NCBI GenBank assembly: GCA_022605955.1
Contig: JAKCOZ010000014.1
Coordinates: forward strand, 12,654,001-12,718,000
DNA length: 64,000 nt
Direction of reading: 5' to 3'
Source: Rallus limicola
Lineage: Eukaryota; Chordata; Aves; Gruiformes; Rallidae
Made by a program: the position numbers and the translations under genes. This document shows, in pieces, positions 25,086-38,800 of the stretch; the stretch's first letter is position 1; each line of letters begins with the position of its first letter. Below the pieces are notes generated by a model, which was given only the letters and a program-made list of their open reading frames with translations, was not told the origin of the DNA and ran no database searches.

Positions 25086-26166
25086 AGAGGAGCCATTATA
25101 ATCTCTGGCTTTTCCCAAGGCTGTTTTTTCTGGGAATGCATTTAATGTGAAATTTGTTGAATGCTGTCTTGAATCACCTGGGAATGCTCCTGGGAATTTC
25201 TTAAATCAGTGGTGGGAATTCTGTCGGCTCTTGGGAAAATTGGATGTCATTGACCAGCAGGTTCAACCACCTCCATAATTGCATCCACCAGAGGCCAACT
25301 TCTGCAATCTTAGTGACCACTCTTCACATCTTTGCATGTGTGCAGGAAGCCAGGCCAACACAGTTGAGGTTGCACTTTGCTGGTGCTGATCTAATAAACC
25401 TTGATCTGCACCCAGCCCAGAGCACATAAACAGAAATAGTGCCTATTTGGTTTGTCCAATAGCGGGCACCATTACACCAAGAACCACCTCTGGAGTCAGG
25501 CTTGTCCCAGCATGGACCTTCAGCCTTTGCTTACACATAAAAAAATGCTTGGACGCTTACACACTTACATAGATTGACTTACCCCAGTGATAGATCTCAG
25601 CTGTGCCTACTGAAATATCAACAGGCAGAACGACTCCTCTCTGGAATAGAAAAAGGCCATAGCTGTGCTGGGACTGGGAGGTGGACGGCACGCTGGGTAA
25701 CCATGAAGTGCCTGCTCATTCACTCATCTAGAGTTCATGGTAGCCACATGTGCAAGTTTGACTTGGGGTGTGAGAGAAGGAATCAAAAGAAATGGGTCCC
25801 ACAGATCAGCCAGTATGGAAAGGAAAGCATGAGTAGGTTCAGGCGGATGGGAGCGTGAGATGCCTTGCATGAGAGAAGAGGAGCGAAGGGACACATTAAA
25901 GCTGCTTACAAAGACAGGGTGAAGGGCTAGGACACACAGTATCAGATATAGGGATAGATGTGGTGTAGGGAGATGGAACCCAGAGGGTCTTTAGTGGGGA
26001 AGGACCTCCAGAATGCAGGAGATGAGCACGTGGTAATCAGAAAAATTGTTCTAGGTTTATTCCCTAAATATGAAGTACATTGAAAATTCTGAAGCACATG
26101 TTTATCTCAGGAACTTTGCCAGCTGTAGGGGCGTGTTTTGTGTATTCAACTACAAAATGAATTATA

Positions 26167-27213
26167 AAATCATAGAATCATTTAGGTTGGAAAAGACCTT
26201 TAAGATCGAGTCCAACTGCTAACCTAGCACTACCAAGGCCACCACTAAACCATGTCCCTAAGTGCCACATCTACACATCTTGTAAATACTTCCAGGGATG
26301 ATGACTCCATCACTTCTCTGGGAAGCCTGTTCCGGTGATTGACAAACTTTTCAGTGAAGAAATGTTTCCTGTTTCCAATCTAAATTTCCCTCTTGTCCTA
26401 CCACTTGTTACTTGGAGAAGAGACTGAAATCCACCTGACTACAACCTCCTGTCAGCTAGTTGTAGAGCAATAAGCTCTCCCCTCAGTTCCTTTTTTCCAG
26501 CCCAAGTTCCCTCAGCTGCTCCTCTTAAGACTTGTGCTCTACATCCTGCACCAGCTTTGTTGGCCTTCTTTGGACACACTCCAGCAACTTAATGTCTGTC
26601 TTGTAGTGATGGGCCCAAAACTGAACATGATATTTGAGGTGCAGTCTCACTGATGCTGAGTACAGGGAGACAATCACTTCCCTAGTCCTGCTGGCCACAA
26701 TACTGCTGATACAAGCCAGGATGCTGTTGGCCTTCTTGAGCATCTGGGCAGACAGATGTCTCATATTCAGCTGGCTGTCAACCAACACCCCCAGGTCCTT
26801 CTCTGCCAGGCAGCCTTCCAGCCACTCCTCCCCAGGCCTGTAGCACTGCCAGGGGTTGTTGTGACCCAAGTCCAGGACTGAGCATTGAGCCTTGCTGAAC
26901 ATCACACAACTGGCCTTAGCTTGTCAATCCAGCCTGTCCAGATCCCCCTGTAGACCCTTCCTAACTTCAGGTAGATCAACACTCCTGCTTGAGGAAGGTG
27001 TTCTCAATCCCTTCATCCAGGTCATTGATAAAGATACTGAAGAGAGCTGGCCCCAATAGTAAGCCCCGGGGAACACCACTTGTGACTGGTCACCAGCTGA
27101 ATTTAACTCCATTCACCATAACTCTTGGGTCTACCCATCCAGGCAGTTTTTTACTCAGTGAAGAATATACCTGTCCAAGCAATGAGCAGCCAGTTTCTTC
27201 AGGAGAACGTTGA
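26167..27213 (-). mobile_element. CR1 LINE fragment, 3' part with decayed reverse-transcriptase C-terminus
   Basis: The plus strand starts with the reverse complement of the CR1 tail (AATCATAGAATCATTTAGG) and continues about 1.05 kb into the ORF. On the minus strand 26905-26525 stays open and reads the CR1 reverse-transcriptase C-terminal signature: [38 protein letters not shown] and LLECVQRR. Elsewhere the frame is broken. It is a truncated, inactive copy, and is in the same orientation as the copy at 20.4 kb. Confidence 0.93.
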
Positions 27214-29160
27214 AGAATGAAGAATTAAAATGATAAACCTTTCTCCTCACAGTCACAGTTTAACATTGTGCTTTCCATTGTATAGGCCTAAGGTTTAGGA
27301 GTCAGTAAGAGATCGAAGGATGTGCTGGAGCTGGAAATAAAATTCTGGAAATATTGCTTTCTGCCCACAAGCAGTTCATTAGATCTTGTCTGTCCCATTG
27401 GCTTTTCTGAATGGAAGGTCATCACCTATGAGTTGAAACTGGTTTATAAGGATATGCAATAAGTTTCTTAATTTAGATAAAACTGAGACTAGTCTGCATT
27501 GCATAGGTCAACCTTTGAGGTTTCTTAAATTTTGTGTTTTGCGCATACCCTTAATTTAACTGATAAGTGGGGGATGTTACCAATTTTTACTCTTTGGATC
27601 AGAACATGAGGGAATTGCCTATGTCCCCAGTTTGGAAAAGGAGGAGGATAAGAGCCTTTGTCATGGTTGCAAGTCAGTTTTTGTCAGGGCTTCTCCATAA
27701 TAGTGTAGGCAAATTACTCAAATACATGCCCTTCTTAGCAGACAATGTGGGGATGGAGTTTATAGGAATAGCTCTCAGATCTAATTTCTTCCACTAACAG
27801 AGGGAGAGGAAATGACCTTTGCTTGAAAGATTCAGATGAATTTTTAATTTTTTATTTAAAAACTAGAAGCACCAAGAGAAGCAGATTCCTGAGGCTGTTA
27901 GCAAATTGTACAGGGAGTCTACTATGGCAAAAGTCAAGTAGTTTTTCCATTTGCATCTGGTTTAGAGGCATTCTCTTTGTAATTCAGCAGTATATGGTGG
28001 AATGAGAGAAAGGGACATCTTTGTTATGTGTTAGGCAGCTCAAATGTCTGTGGAAGAATGTGTTCAGAATGACAATTGCTCCAGCTCTCGAAAATAAATA
28101 GAATACACTCCCTTAGAGAAAACTGCAATATCAAACAAGATAGGTGAAATTACCACTGGATACATTTGGGATTCTCTCCAATGTCATGCTTATAATGTGA
28201 GTGAATAATTTGGCCTTTATTCAATTAATTCATCTTTGTTCCTCCCCAGACTGTCAATGAGGGTGCTGGCTGCAGTGGTTGTGTTTTAAATGTGTGTCTC
28301 TGTTGGGAAGCGGACAGACAAAAAAGATCTCACTCCAGTGGGTCACCTTGCCTTAAATAATTATGCTTACTGAAGATCTTATCTGTGTTTACTGTTTAGA
28401 TCCACACGTTTTACAGGACCCCTAGGAAGAACTTGGTCACCATGTCACTGGGACATTCTCATTTCTGTACTGAATGAGTTCATGGTATGCTTACCCTGTA
28501 GAATCTCACTGTCCGCCTCTGAAACAGCTAAATAAGAAAGCACTGTGGTTCATACCACAATTGCGAGCCTGGGGTTTACTGGCTGACAGCCATGCTCATT
28601 TACCAGCACACTGACCTGTAATGGGGATGTTATGGATTCCAGTCCTGCACTGGGCCAAATCCATCTGTGCCTCATGGGGGATGCTATAGGCTGACTTCAG
28701 GAAGATGTATGCTTAGGATTTTTGGAAAAGAAGTTTAATGTCTCTCCCACTTAAACTTTAGTAGGTCTCTAGAGGTGACTTTAAGAATCACCTACTTAAA
28801 GAGTGTGTGCTTGGTTTTCTGTCCATGTTGAATAAAAAAACCTCCAGAGGCATTTCCACTGCTAGTATATGCTCTTCAAGAGCTGGACTTAGGAGGTTGA
28901 TTGTATCTGTGACTCTGTGTGATCAAAGGACTGTGTCAGAACCTCTTCAGACTACCTCAGGCCTTTTCCCTGTGCCATGAGGTACCTGGAGAACTGATCT
29001 TATTGACAGTCTTTTAAAACATTTCCAGTAATTTTAGTGGAGAATGTTATTAAACATTTAAAACTATCAACTGTCAATCCTTTGGGATGAAATTGAAGAA
29101 ACCCACTCAATGCTGCTGCCTTGTGCAGTAACTGTTTCTGCTCTGAGTGCTACTGTTCAT
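27214..29160. other. Intergenic, nothing recognised
   Basis: AT-rich sequence with no gene, RNA gene or repeat family recognised. Confidence 0.65.
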
Positions 29161-29560
29161 CTCTAACACTTGACACTAGGCGACCAGCCATCAGAAGCCA
29201 CAGAATGGCGCCTGCTGAAATGGGGCAAAAATGGTGGGCCTCTACCTACTGAGAGCAGCTACTGCTGCCCTCCAAACGTGCATCTAACTCAGTTGGTCCT
29301 GACCAGTTATCCTTCGGGTTTGCTCGAGGGCCCGGCCACGTGAGTAGTTTCGCAGAAAGACCACTTTTCTGCGTTTCAGAAGATGGCCCCTTTTCCCTGG
29401 TGCCCCACGATGGTTCCGCCCGAGCAGCGAAAATCGTGGGCAAAGTCAGGGTGACCGCACGATGGCAGCAAAATCTCAGTTATGGGAGGTGCTCGAGCAC
29501 CCACACTGCTCCATGATTACCCTGAGTCATAGCTTTGCTATTCAGAGCACCACCGAGCCA
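29160..29560. promoter_or_regulatory. Isolated CpG-rich patch in the gene desert (possible regulatory element)
   Basis: About 400 bp with many more CpGs than the AT-rich surroundings. It includes an E-box CACGTG (29337-29342) and a 14-bp perfect palindrome GGTGCTCGAGCACC (29488-29501). There is no conserved protein motif in either strand. It may be a promoter or enhancer of an unannotated transcript, or an old GC-rich repeat; the function is not shown. Confidence 0.35.
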
Positions 29561-32500
29561 TTGCCTACAGAGGCATACAGAAGGGAAAGGAAGAAAGACT
29601 CAAAACGCATTTCATCCAGCCTTTGTTTCTTCCTTCATTCCCACATCCCTCTGTGAGAATAAGCTCCAAGTTTGGACTACACTTGCTAAAGTTCATGGGC
29701 TCTGGAGGGATCCGGGGCTCTGTAGAGCTGTGGTGTTACAGCATCGTGCTGGAGAAGCATAGGCAGAGCACTGAAGAGGGAAACTGTTCAATGTTCCCTA
29801 AGCAGCCTATCCATATACATTTGCTGAATCACGGATTAAAGAAACAAATTATTTTAAGATGCTTTAGGGCACGAACATCTTTGCTGAGACAGAGAGGGCA
29901 GGAAAAGTCCTTGTTGGCTGTAGCCCTGTAGGGACTATAAAGTTTGAAAATAGAAATATGTTTGGGATACCTCAATCTTTGTTGTGACTCAGCTTTCTCA
30001 TTTTGAACCTTGTTAGTAAATGTCTTAGGGCTACTTATTCCCTACAGTAAACTGCAAATGAATTGAGGCATCTTAAGAATCTCACTATTAACCAGACATT
30101 GAATGTGACTGAGGCATCATTTCTACTCTTGTTTCTTTCCTCATCTAGCTTCACCCCTGTGCAGCATGGCCTAGAAGGCTAAGAGAAAGGAAGAGAACTG
30201 GCAACTATTTCAAAAGAAATTCCTAGATTGCATTTAAAGGAAATTATAACTTTTTATATTATAACTAATTATAATGTATTGCTTAATACCTATTATGGGG
30301 AATTAGGAAAGAGGGGGAAAGGTTTGGAGAAAAAAAAGAAAAAAGCAAGAAAGAAAAAGCAGTCATTGCTCTGGCCTCATGCTTATTTTTAATGGACCAG
30401 ATAAAATATACCACAAAAAATTCAGGAATTTGGCCCCAAAGGTACTTCTGATGTTTGAGACTGAATCTCAGAGCTGCTCTGATAGCAGAGGGAGATACTT
30501 TCTTCTGTGATTTCTTTATGCAAGTGCCAGGGCCAGCTCAGGGGTGACCCCTGCCGCTCCAGGACTGACCCCTGCCTGAGGGAGCTGCTTTTGGCTGAGG
30601 CCATAGTGTTTGGCCTTGTCATAGCTGCAGCTCTGCCATGGTGCAGCCAGGCCTGGGCTCAGCCATGGCCCCCGTGGTCTTGATCAAGGTCTCAAGACGG
30701 ATCCCCTTAAGCCACAACTTGGATTGCCTGACCCAGAGACACCACCTCCAGAAGTGCTGCAGCACCCTATAGAAGGTCCTTCTCCCAGAAGGGTCATAGA
30801 CAACAGCAGTCCCTATTCACAAAACATGTGCCACCTGTGAGCATACTCAAAGCTGGTGAATATCCACAGGCTGACTCACAGTTGTGTGAGATGGTGCCCT
30901 CTGAAGAGTAAGTGCTGCTCAACAGCATGGCATGTTAGGGAAATCAGCTTAGAAAGGCTTTCAGGTCCTCTCTTGACTTCTGCAGTCAAACCCCACCTCC
31001 ATTTAACTGCAGGACTACCATTGCCTTCAATGGTAATAAGGCTGTCAGCCTGCTGAAGAGCTCCTGTGCTCTCAGAAACTCACCTGTTGCTGCAGGTGTC
31101 AGCTTCTATACAGTGACTTGCATTTCTCAGAGAAAAAGTCTGTCAGCTGAGAGAGCAAAGTTTTTTTAAATTCAGATTTCTGGATTATATAACCCAAGAC
31201 ACTCCCCTCTGTGCTAATGCAAGAAACAGTACTTCCAGGACATAAGAATAGCTTTTTATTGACCCTAAGCTCTAATTGACCCTTTGAACATGTATGCATA
31301 CGCTTTTGTATGTGTCAGGGCCCTGTGGGCACCTGTAGGCTGTGACTGCCCTGAATACCCCCAGCTGGAACCCCCACCCACTGCCCACTGCCCAAAAGCC
31401 TAATTAAACTCAGGCCCAGCACCCAAGCTTAACTTGAACTATGTGATGTGGCTATATGTGTCTCTGCTCTGGTTCCCCAGATCTTGCTGCAGTAGTGTCT
31501 GTATGTTCTATGTTGGTGGTAGGTGCTAGTTTGTTTCCTGACTTTTGCTTGATGATCATCAGATGGCTGATGGGTCCTATTGCTGACCATTAAAAGTGGC
31601 AGATGTAATCAGTGAGACAAGTGAATTCTTGCCAAGAAGAGACTGGTTCCACTGCACAGGTAGATCAGGTCAATTATAATAATATAATAGTTTCATGTTT
31701 ACAATTTTGAAAAAATCTTGATAAATGTGAGAAAAGCTGGTCTTAGCCTTAACCTGTATTCAGTCATTCTCTTCAGTTCTTTGATGGATAGACCATCTAA
31801 GGAAAGTGTTAGCATTTGTATCAGTTTCTGCATTTCAATAAGAATGTAATTCATTTTGGGATAATGCTAAAGAAACCAGAATGAGGTCAGGACTGCTGTG
31901 CTAGGTGCTGAGCACGTATTCCTTTTTCCAAGACCTAAGCTACTGCTACTGCTCATGGAGCTACTCAGAAGCTGAGATAGCAATGACCCTAATTGTGCTA
32001 TTGACTCTTTTCAAAATAATTAACTCACCAATTCAAGAAAGAAAATGTCAGCAGGACCTTTGCATTTTCTATATTCAAACTTGAAGGGTTAGAACAAAGT
32101 TTGTAATGCTGGATGCTTCTTTACCAAGAGCGCTGGAGGATATTTGGGTTTTGCTGGTGCTTAGGCTCTCAAATTATAGACAACTTGTAAAAATATGTTG
32201 TATTGAGTCTCTGGGATTGCAGCTACCCATTTGTAGGTTTTTCTGTCGTTAAGAAATGCACTGGGTTTGGGTTAGCAAGTAAACAGAAAAATTGTTCATT
32301 CCCAGTATTTGTTTAAACAGAAATACACTATCTATGACAGATGGAGGGTTCCAAGATTATTTTAGTGATAGATTCTCTTCTCTTTGCTTATTAGTGAGCA
32401 ATTAAATAGATTCCTTGCCAGATACACAAGTTAGGAATACTTGCTCAAGGAAACTATGTTAACTTGTCTGCTCTGATTCAAGAGGCAGAAAGTAAAGGAG

Positions 32501-34698
32501 ATTGAGATGCATGGACCAGAAAAAAGTACTGATTAAGTAGGGGTCCTAATAGTAGTATCTAAGAAATTTTGAATCCTTTAAATTGCTTTTATTTTATGGT
32601 GGATTTTTGTGTCCAATCATTTTTTAAAAAAGTAATTCTGTGCTTTATGATAGGTAGACTGTTACTGAGAGAAAACACAACAGCAGGTACTGACCAAAGA
32701 CTGAAAACTGCACAGACAATTACGCACAGTTTTCTTCTGCGCTGAAATTTACAGTTTTAAGAGGAGCATATACAAAATACTAGTTAATCTCCAGCAACTT
32801 TCCTGCCCGATCTGTTTGCTGCCTGAACTGACCGTTTCAGAGCATGGTATGTTGACATGAAGGCATTGCACTCTTTTTCTGGTGCAACAACTCTTAGTCT
32901 GTAGGGTTAATGCTTTTTGCTCTTTGGTTATTTGAGGATTTTTCCTTATTTCCCTGAGCATTTCTTCCTATAGCAATCATAGTCACAAGTATTTCGTATG
33001 GAAGAGATCCCAAGCTATTAGGACTACCTAATAATAGTGCTATAAATAGCATGAAGTAAATCAAAGACATATAAAATAAAGCCAGATACTAGCAAACTAT
33101 TTAATTAGTAGAATAATCCAACCTCAAAGTCTGTGATTACTGCAATAGATCAACAGTGTTTACTATCCTGGTCTGTGGTCGCAGCCCTTGTACTTTATCA
33201 TTATTGTTATCCTATTGCCACCTAATATTATTATAGCTCAAGAGTAGGCATGAGGTAGTAGTTATTTTATTCTACAGATTGCATAATGTAGATAGGTCTC
33301 AGGGGCAGGAACAGAAGATGACAGTAGGAAAGAGTTCCTTGACTTGCATTTGACACATTTTGACTGTTTTGCTGCATGTTTGTTTATAGAAGAACTTGTT
33401 TCATGAGATTCAGAGAGTTTTCACTGTCTTCTGGAAGGTGTGTTTTAACAAGGGATCTGTTAAAAGAAGGTGGTTTTTTTTTTTCCTTGACTGACCCATT
33501 TAAAAGGTGGGTCAGACAGATGGAAGAACACCGAAAAGTCAGTCAAGTATTTTGGGAGTTAGTGAAGGAAAGGGAGTCAGTGAAGAATGATATTAGCAGA
33601 GAATAACTTGAGTGCTGAATTGTGCCAGGCCTTGAGGAAAAATAACTGAAATGCAATGCAAAAGGCAAAGAGTGAATTTTCCTTCCGTCCAGGAAGCTTG
33701 TGGAATCCTTACTCTTCTGATAATGTAGGCAATATATTAATTCCCTCTGCAGCCTGTCTGTATGTGTCGTGTTAGGCTTATTGCACCTCCATGGGTGCCT
33801 TGGTGGAATTTCCATACCTGGGTTTCAGCTGTGTGGTCTGTTTCAGGTGGCACCATTTCACCAGGTTTCCTAGTCTAAGCTATTTCTGAGGTTGTCCAAA
33901 GTTGCTTTGGGCAGCTGATAGTAAAGTAAGGGGCTGATGCACCCTGGTTTGCATGCTTTCCCTGCAAAGTTGTGTCCCAAACAACTTGCAGATGTTGATT
34001 CTGTGGGATCCAAGTCAGCCCATGGCTAGCCCAATCTTTGGCAATGGTTCTTTGCCATTCTCCTTTCTAATCTGTCAGGGTTTTCAAAAGTTTTCACTTT
34101 GGAATACGATATTCTAAGTTTCTGAAAAGATGTAGATAACATGCACAATGTCTACCTGTGCTACAGTTTCTTGCATTCAGGTTCCAACCAGAAATAAAAA
34201 TGCTTAATTACAAGAAAGGTTTTCTGCAGACTTCAATCAGGAAAGGAGAACTTATAAGTATCGTGAAAGAAAAAGTTGAATGTGGGAGGGCATAGTGGAG
34301 ATAAGTTTTGGCAGAAAAAGCAGTCCTCAGCGTTCCTCAGAACCGCTTTAGAGCAGTGTGCCCCCACAGCTGGGACTGAAAGGGCAACTTAATAGAATCA
34401 AAACCCAAGTCTGTCTTTTCCTCTTTTTCTTATTCTTAATGTCAGTGGCGCTTTGAACCACTGCGGTATGTGAAATGTATGTTCGCTAAATTGATTGCAA
34501 GAATGGATAGCTTTACTAAAGGGAGTCGTCAATGCATTTTATTCCATGTGGTAAAGCCCCAGATGCTTTTAAACTCTCCTTTTTAGTCTGCATGCATATT
34601 AACTTCCCTTGAACTTTAGATATTCTTAGCAGCATCATGTGCATGACAATGAATCTGTGTATTATGCAACAGGTTTAAAATTAGCATGGCATGTTGGG
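29561..34698. other. Intergenic, nothing firm recognised
   Basis: Mostly AT-rich. Mildly GC-rich stretches occur at 30520-30800 and at 31310-31440; the latter has a short CCCACTG repeat. A block at 33180-33290 faintly resembles an old MIR-type SINE core. No gene is recognised. Confidence 0.6.
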
Positions 34699-34725
34699 AG
34701 GCATAAATTTCCCACAGACCCATGC
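34699..34725 (+). repeat. 27-bp direct repeat, copy 1
   Basis: A 27-bp stretch beginning AGGCATAAATTTCCC and ending ACCCATGC is repeated exactly at 35810-35836. The flanks differ beyond the 27 bp. Confidence 0.9.
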
Positions 34726-35809
34726 AGCTTTGTATCTGCTAAGCTGACACTAATAGCTGCCAATTATTGCACAAAGAGATATTGCTTGCTCAAGAAGAGG
34801 AAGAAAAAAAATACTCGTAAAAATTTTGAGTGAGATCTTAGACCCAATGTTTCCAGTGGGAGCTTTGCTGCTGTGATTTTCAAAAGCTGATGCCACCCTT
34901 CTATCAGTTTTGAACAGATAATTAAATAGAGGCGATATTTATCTACCAAGATTTAATGTCAAATGCTTAATGTTAGGCTTTTTCTGTGTGCAGTAGATGA
35001 AGTATTTTCTACTTTTAACAGGCTTACCTGAAAAAATAAAGCAAAATCTGTTTTATATTAAATGTGTTCACTTTCCATAACTTAAAAAGAAAAAGGAGAG
35101 AAGGAGCAAAGAAAATCAATATAAGGCCACAGAAGCGCAAAAGCTGGGATTATAAAAACGACACAGAATCAGATGAATTGTTACCCCTATCTCCAATAGC
35201 ACCTTTACCTTATTTTTTTTGTGGGTTTTATTTGATTTCTCAAACTGTGGATAAAATCCTGGTAAAAGTGGTAAAATTCTCACTGCATGCACAAGCATTA
35301 CTCTACTGTTATTTTTTTATATTGCAATTGCTGTGTTATGCACTAATTGGAACCATAACCTTAAGAAAACCACTAAGAATATACTAACATTGATGGAAGG
35401 TTGTGACTTTGAGTGCCTGGCATTTAGCTTCTGCAATACTAAAATATGCACTAGGAGAACGTTGTAAGGCTGAAATGACTCGATATTGCACTGAGAAAAT
35501 ATTCTGAGTCATTTTGTCAGTCTCTCTGCCTAAAAAGCAGTAGGAAACTGTGTAAAAGCATGTCCCTCCACCACAGTCTGGCCTCTCCACACAGAACAAG
35601 GCAGTACTTTGTCCCATGTTCAGGTGCTACACGCATCGAGGGAGCATTGTGACCTCAGCAGTCACAGGAGATAGCCAGGTTGTAAGATCCAGGTTCTGAG
35701 GGCAGCCAGTTCCTTCTCCACAGAGGCTTCACATGCAATAGATGCATTTTAGACTTGAGCTCTAACAACAGGTTTTGATACCTCAAGATTTGGAAAGAGG
35801 GAGGGAGGC
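34726..35809. other. Segment between the two 27-bp repeats
   Basis: About 1.08 kb of AT-rich sequence flanked by the exact direct repeats. It has no recognised transposon ends or coding capacity. Confidence 0.6.
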
Positions 35810-35836
35810 AGGCATAAATTTCCCACAGACCCATGC
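35810..35836 (+). repeat. 27-bp direct repeat, copy 2
   Basis: Identical to 34699-34725, offset 1111 bp and in the same orientation. Confidence 0.9.
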
Positions 35837-38800
35837 TTCAAATTCAGTACAAATTGGAAGTACTTGACAGGTTTATTCTGCCTTGAGATGGAAACAAATG
35901 CTTATGGATTAGAATTTCCTAATTTAAGAAAAATTTTAATTTCTGGTCAAGTCAGTTTTATAATGTTCTCAAGCAAAAGAATTTTATTTTGGAAATAAAC
36001 CTAGGGTATAATGTCTGACCCTACAAAGTACCCCATACTAATGAATCCATTGGTTATTTCTGGTTAGTTTTTATGTAAGACAAATGAATGTAACATTGGG
36101 TTACTACTTTAGTGCCTTTTGGGCTAAGCATTGGTCAAAGAATTGCAGAAAATCTGTCCACCCGTCCTTTCTCATTGTAGATTATATCTGCAACTGACTT
36201 CAGATGATTCTTGCTCAATGAATGCTGCTTTGACCTTGTTGCATGACTGCCATCCCTCTTGGTCGTCTTTTGCCTGGCAGCCTTATCTCGCATTGCTCAA
36301 AACTTACTAGACAGTTCTCTGCACTTTTGAGATATCCTTTTTAGTTCACAAATAAACATTAAAAAAATGTACTTAATCAAAGATTTCTCTTGGTTCTGTG
36401 CTGGCAGTATGTTGCAGGTCCCCTTGCATGTCTAGCCTTGTTGGCATTTTCAAAATTCTGAGCTATGACTCTTACAGACACTTTGCTAGTTTGTCCTCAG
36501 CCTTCTGTTATGTTAGGGTGAAATGAGCAGCCTTCCTGCACATCTCTAAAGAAAACACTGAATATTTCAGTTCAGTTCTAATGGCACACTCATATTTTTC
36601 TTGGTCAGCTAGGTGAAGTAGAAGAATATGCTTTTTTATAAAACCTGGAAATTTTCATGTTTCAAGTTGGCAATGTATTTTTGGTTGGAGGTGAATGGGT
36701 GGAGGAGCACATCTAATTTATTTTTTAGATGGTATGGTGATTGCGGCACTGCAACTTAGATGTGGAGATGCAGTTCATCTCCCAGCTCTGAATTGGAATT
36801 AATCTCCTGTTTCTCCAAAAGCCTGATCTGAATTGGGCAGTGCAGAAACTTGTCTGTAATCTCCCACACCTCAGACTATGACCCTCACCTGCAGTGTGCT
36901 CACAAAAGCTCCTCATCCTAATCCAGATGAGTTTGGTATAAATTTTGGGGTTCAGTCTGAAAAAAATATGTGTGCAGATCCTTAAAAAAATCATTGCAGA
37001 GTTTTGGTTTTGACTTAGGCAGAACAGAAATATGTCTCTAAACCTTGAAAGGTGTTGCAAGGGAAACTGAATGTTTCTTGTGTTCCTGTTTTCTGGCAGA
37101 ATGTAAAGATGAACTATTAGCCTCAAACAGCATTATTTCTAGTGTGTTTAAGTTCAGCGTAGTTCTGAAGTATATTTATCAGTGATCTTATTAACATGGA
37201 ATTAAATCCTTTGGTTAGTATCTGATGGGTAAATTTTGCTGTGCATGTGCATTAGTTTTGTTTTCAGGGAAAGGTTAGTTAATCCCTGGAGTATATCCTA
37301 GAAATATAGTTCATGTCTCTGTGAATCTTAAATAACCAGTGATTTTAAAATTTTTGGCTCGTGAGCAGTGATTGGAAAATGTACTGCCTCTGTCAATTTG
37401 TTTCTATTTTTGGAAAGCTGTGAAATAGCAGGCTTGTACACAGCATCAGCTTTATCAACTTCACGCTGTGCTGTTCGGTTTTATTTCCAATAGGAATGCA
37501 GCAATGTCTTGCAAACCACTGGAGTCGGAGATTAAAGATCTGGTTTCAGACAGTGGGGGTCTGACTGCATTTTAATGCTCATTTTGCTTGAGGTAGACAC
37601 AACCTTTTTCACAAGTTTGGCCATTTCCAGTTAGAGGAACACAAATTTGCATGTTATGTACAAACTGAAGCATCCCAACGTGCCACAATCCCAGGTTTTT
37701 AGGCATCTGCTTGTTTTCTAACTGGTGACTAAATGTCACAATCCATGGCTTTTTTTTTTTTCTATCACAGAAGCTTTCAAGTAGTGAGTTCAGTGCAAAT
37801 GATTGAGATTAAATAACCAAAATTTTATTCTCCATTATTTTTGCATCTTTTGAGATAATTAACCATTTTTTTGTTTGTTTGGTTGGGGTTTTTTTGTTTG
37901 CAGCATTTGTAACTCCTCCTCTATCAAGGAGAGCATTCCCTGGGTGTTAAACCTAGATGAGAGCCTGGGTTTGAGCTGTTTTCCAGATGGTAAAACTCTG
38001 TGCCCACATAATGATTTGTTTAGCCTCCTAGATCTGTGAAGGGCTGGACAAGTGGGAAGCCACAATAAGTCAGAGCAGTGTGAGAGAAATGAGTATTTGT
38101 CTAGAGCCCTATCTCAGATACAAGTGCAATGTGAGCAGCTCCTCGGAAATGAATGAGTAGGGTTTTTCTAAAAGCAGCCTCAGCATATGCTGATGCTTCT
38201 TCCCAGGTTGCTTGTAGTGTGGCTTCTGCTTTCCATTCCTTGGGAAGGGGAGAAAGAAAATGAGTTTGGGAAGCTCCTGCCCTCTTTCCCTGGAGGAAAG
38301 CATAGGGGTCTGCTGAGAGGAAGGATCTGAGAAAATTCCTTTCCCGCTGTTCCCAAAAGGAAAGCTTTGGCATCTGCTTAGTGGTGGCAGCTGATAACTT
38401 TGCTGCTTGACTGTTTAAGGGAATTTCTTGTGAAGAAATGGAGGGCAGCAGGCTGATTTTTGCAGTCATCCTCCAAGCTCCAGGCCAAGCATGATGGCAG
38501 CATGAATAACCACCACCACCCCCTTCTCCAGCAGCTCCCAGCGCTGATGGGTAAACCCAAGAGCAGCATCTCAGACTGGTGTTTCAGAGAAGCTCAGAAA
38601 AGTGGTGTTTCAGATGAGCTCTTTTTCTCCTGGAGTATCCCTGTTTGCTTCCGATGAGTGGGTGGGCTCGCGAGTAAAGCAGCAGTGCGTGTAAAAGAAA
38701 TGCAGGAAGCTGTGTGTGAGTCTGCTCCCTGGAGCCGTACTCCTTGTGTAGAGCCAGCGTGCTTCAGGTGCTGCTGAAATGGTTGCATTTCACTGTATTA

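Larger units (their letters stand above)
22967..26166. other. Intergenic with low-complexity tracts
   Basis: Contains a C12 run followed by A-rich sequence (23338-23400) and a T-rich block with a T22 run (25039-25085). Short GGGAATG-type repeats occur at 25132-25220. No gene is recognised; a 128-codon frame at 23649-24035 has no family motif. Confidence 0.65.

Noticed and set aside
25220..25450. Possible LTR-like stretch starting TGTCGGC with AATAAA
   Set aside because: No matching CA end with a target-site duplication could be found.
26525..26905. 126-codon minus-strand frame as a host gene
   Set aside because: It is the decayed C-terminal part of a CR1 reverse transcriptase.
38101..38469. 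122-codon minus-strand open frame
   Set aside because: No recognisable domain, no start or splice context, and competing frames on the other strand.
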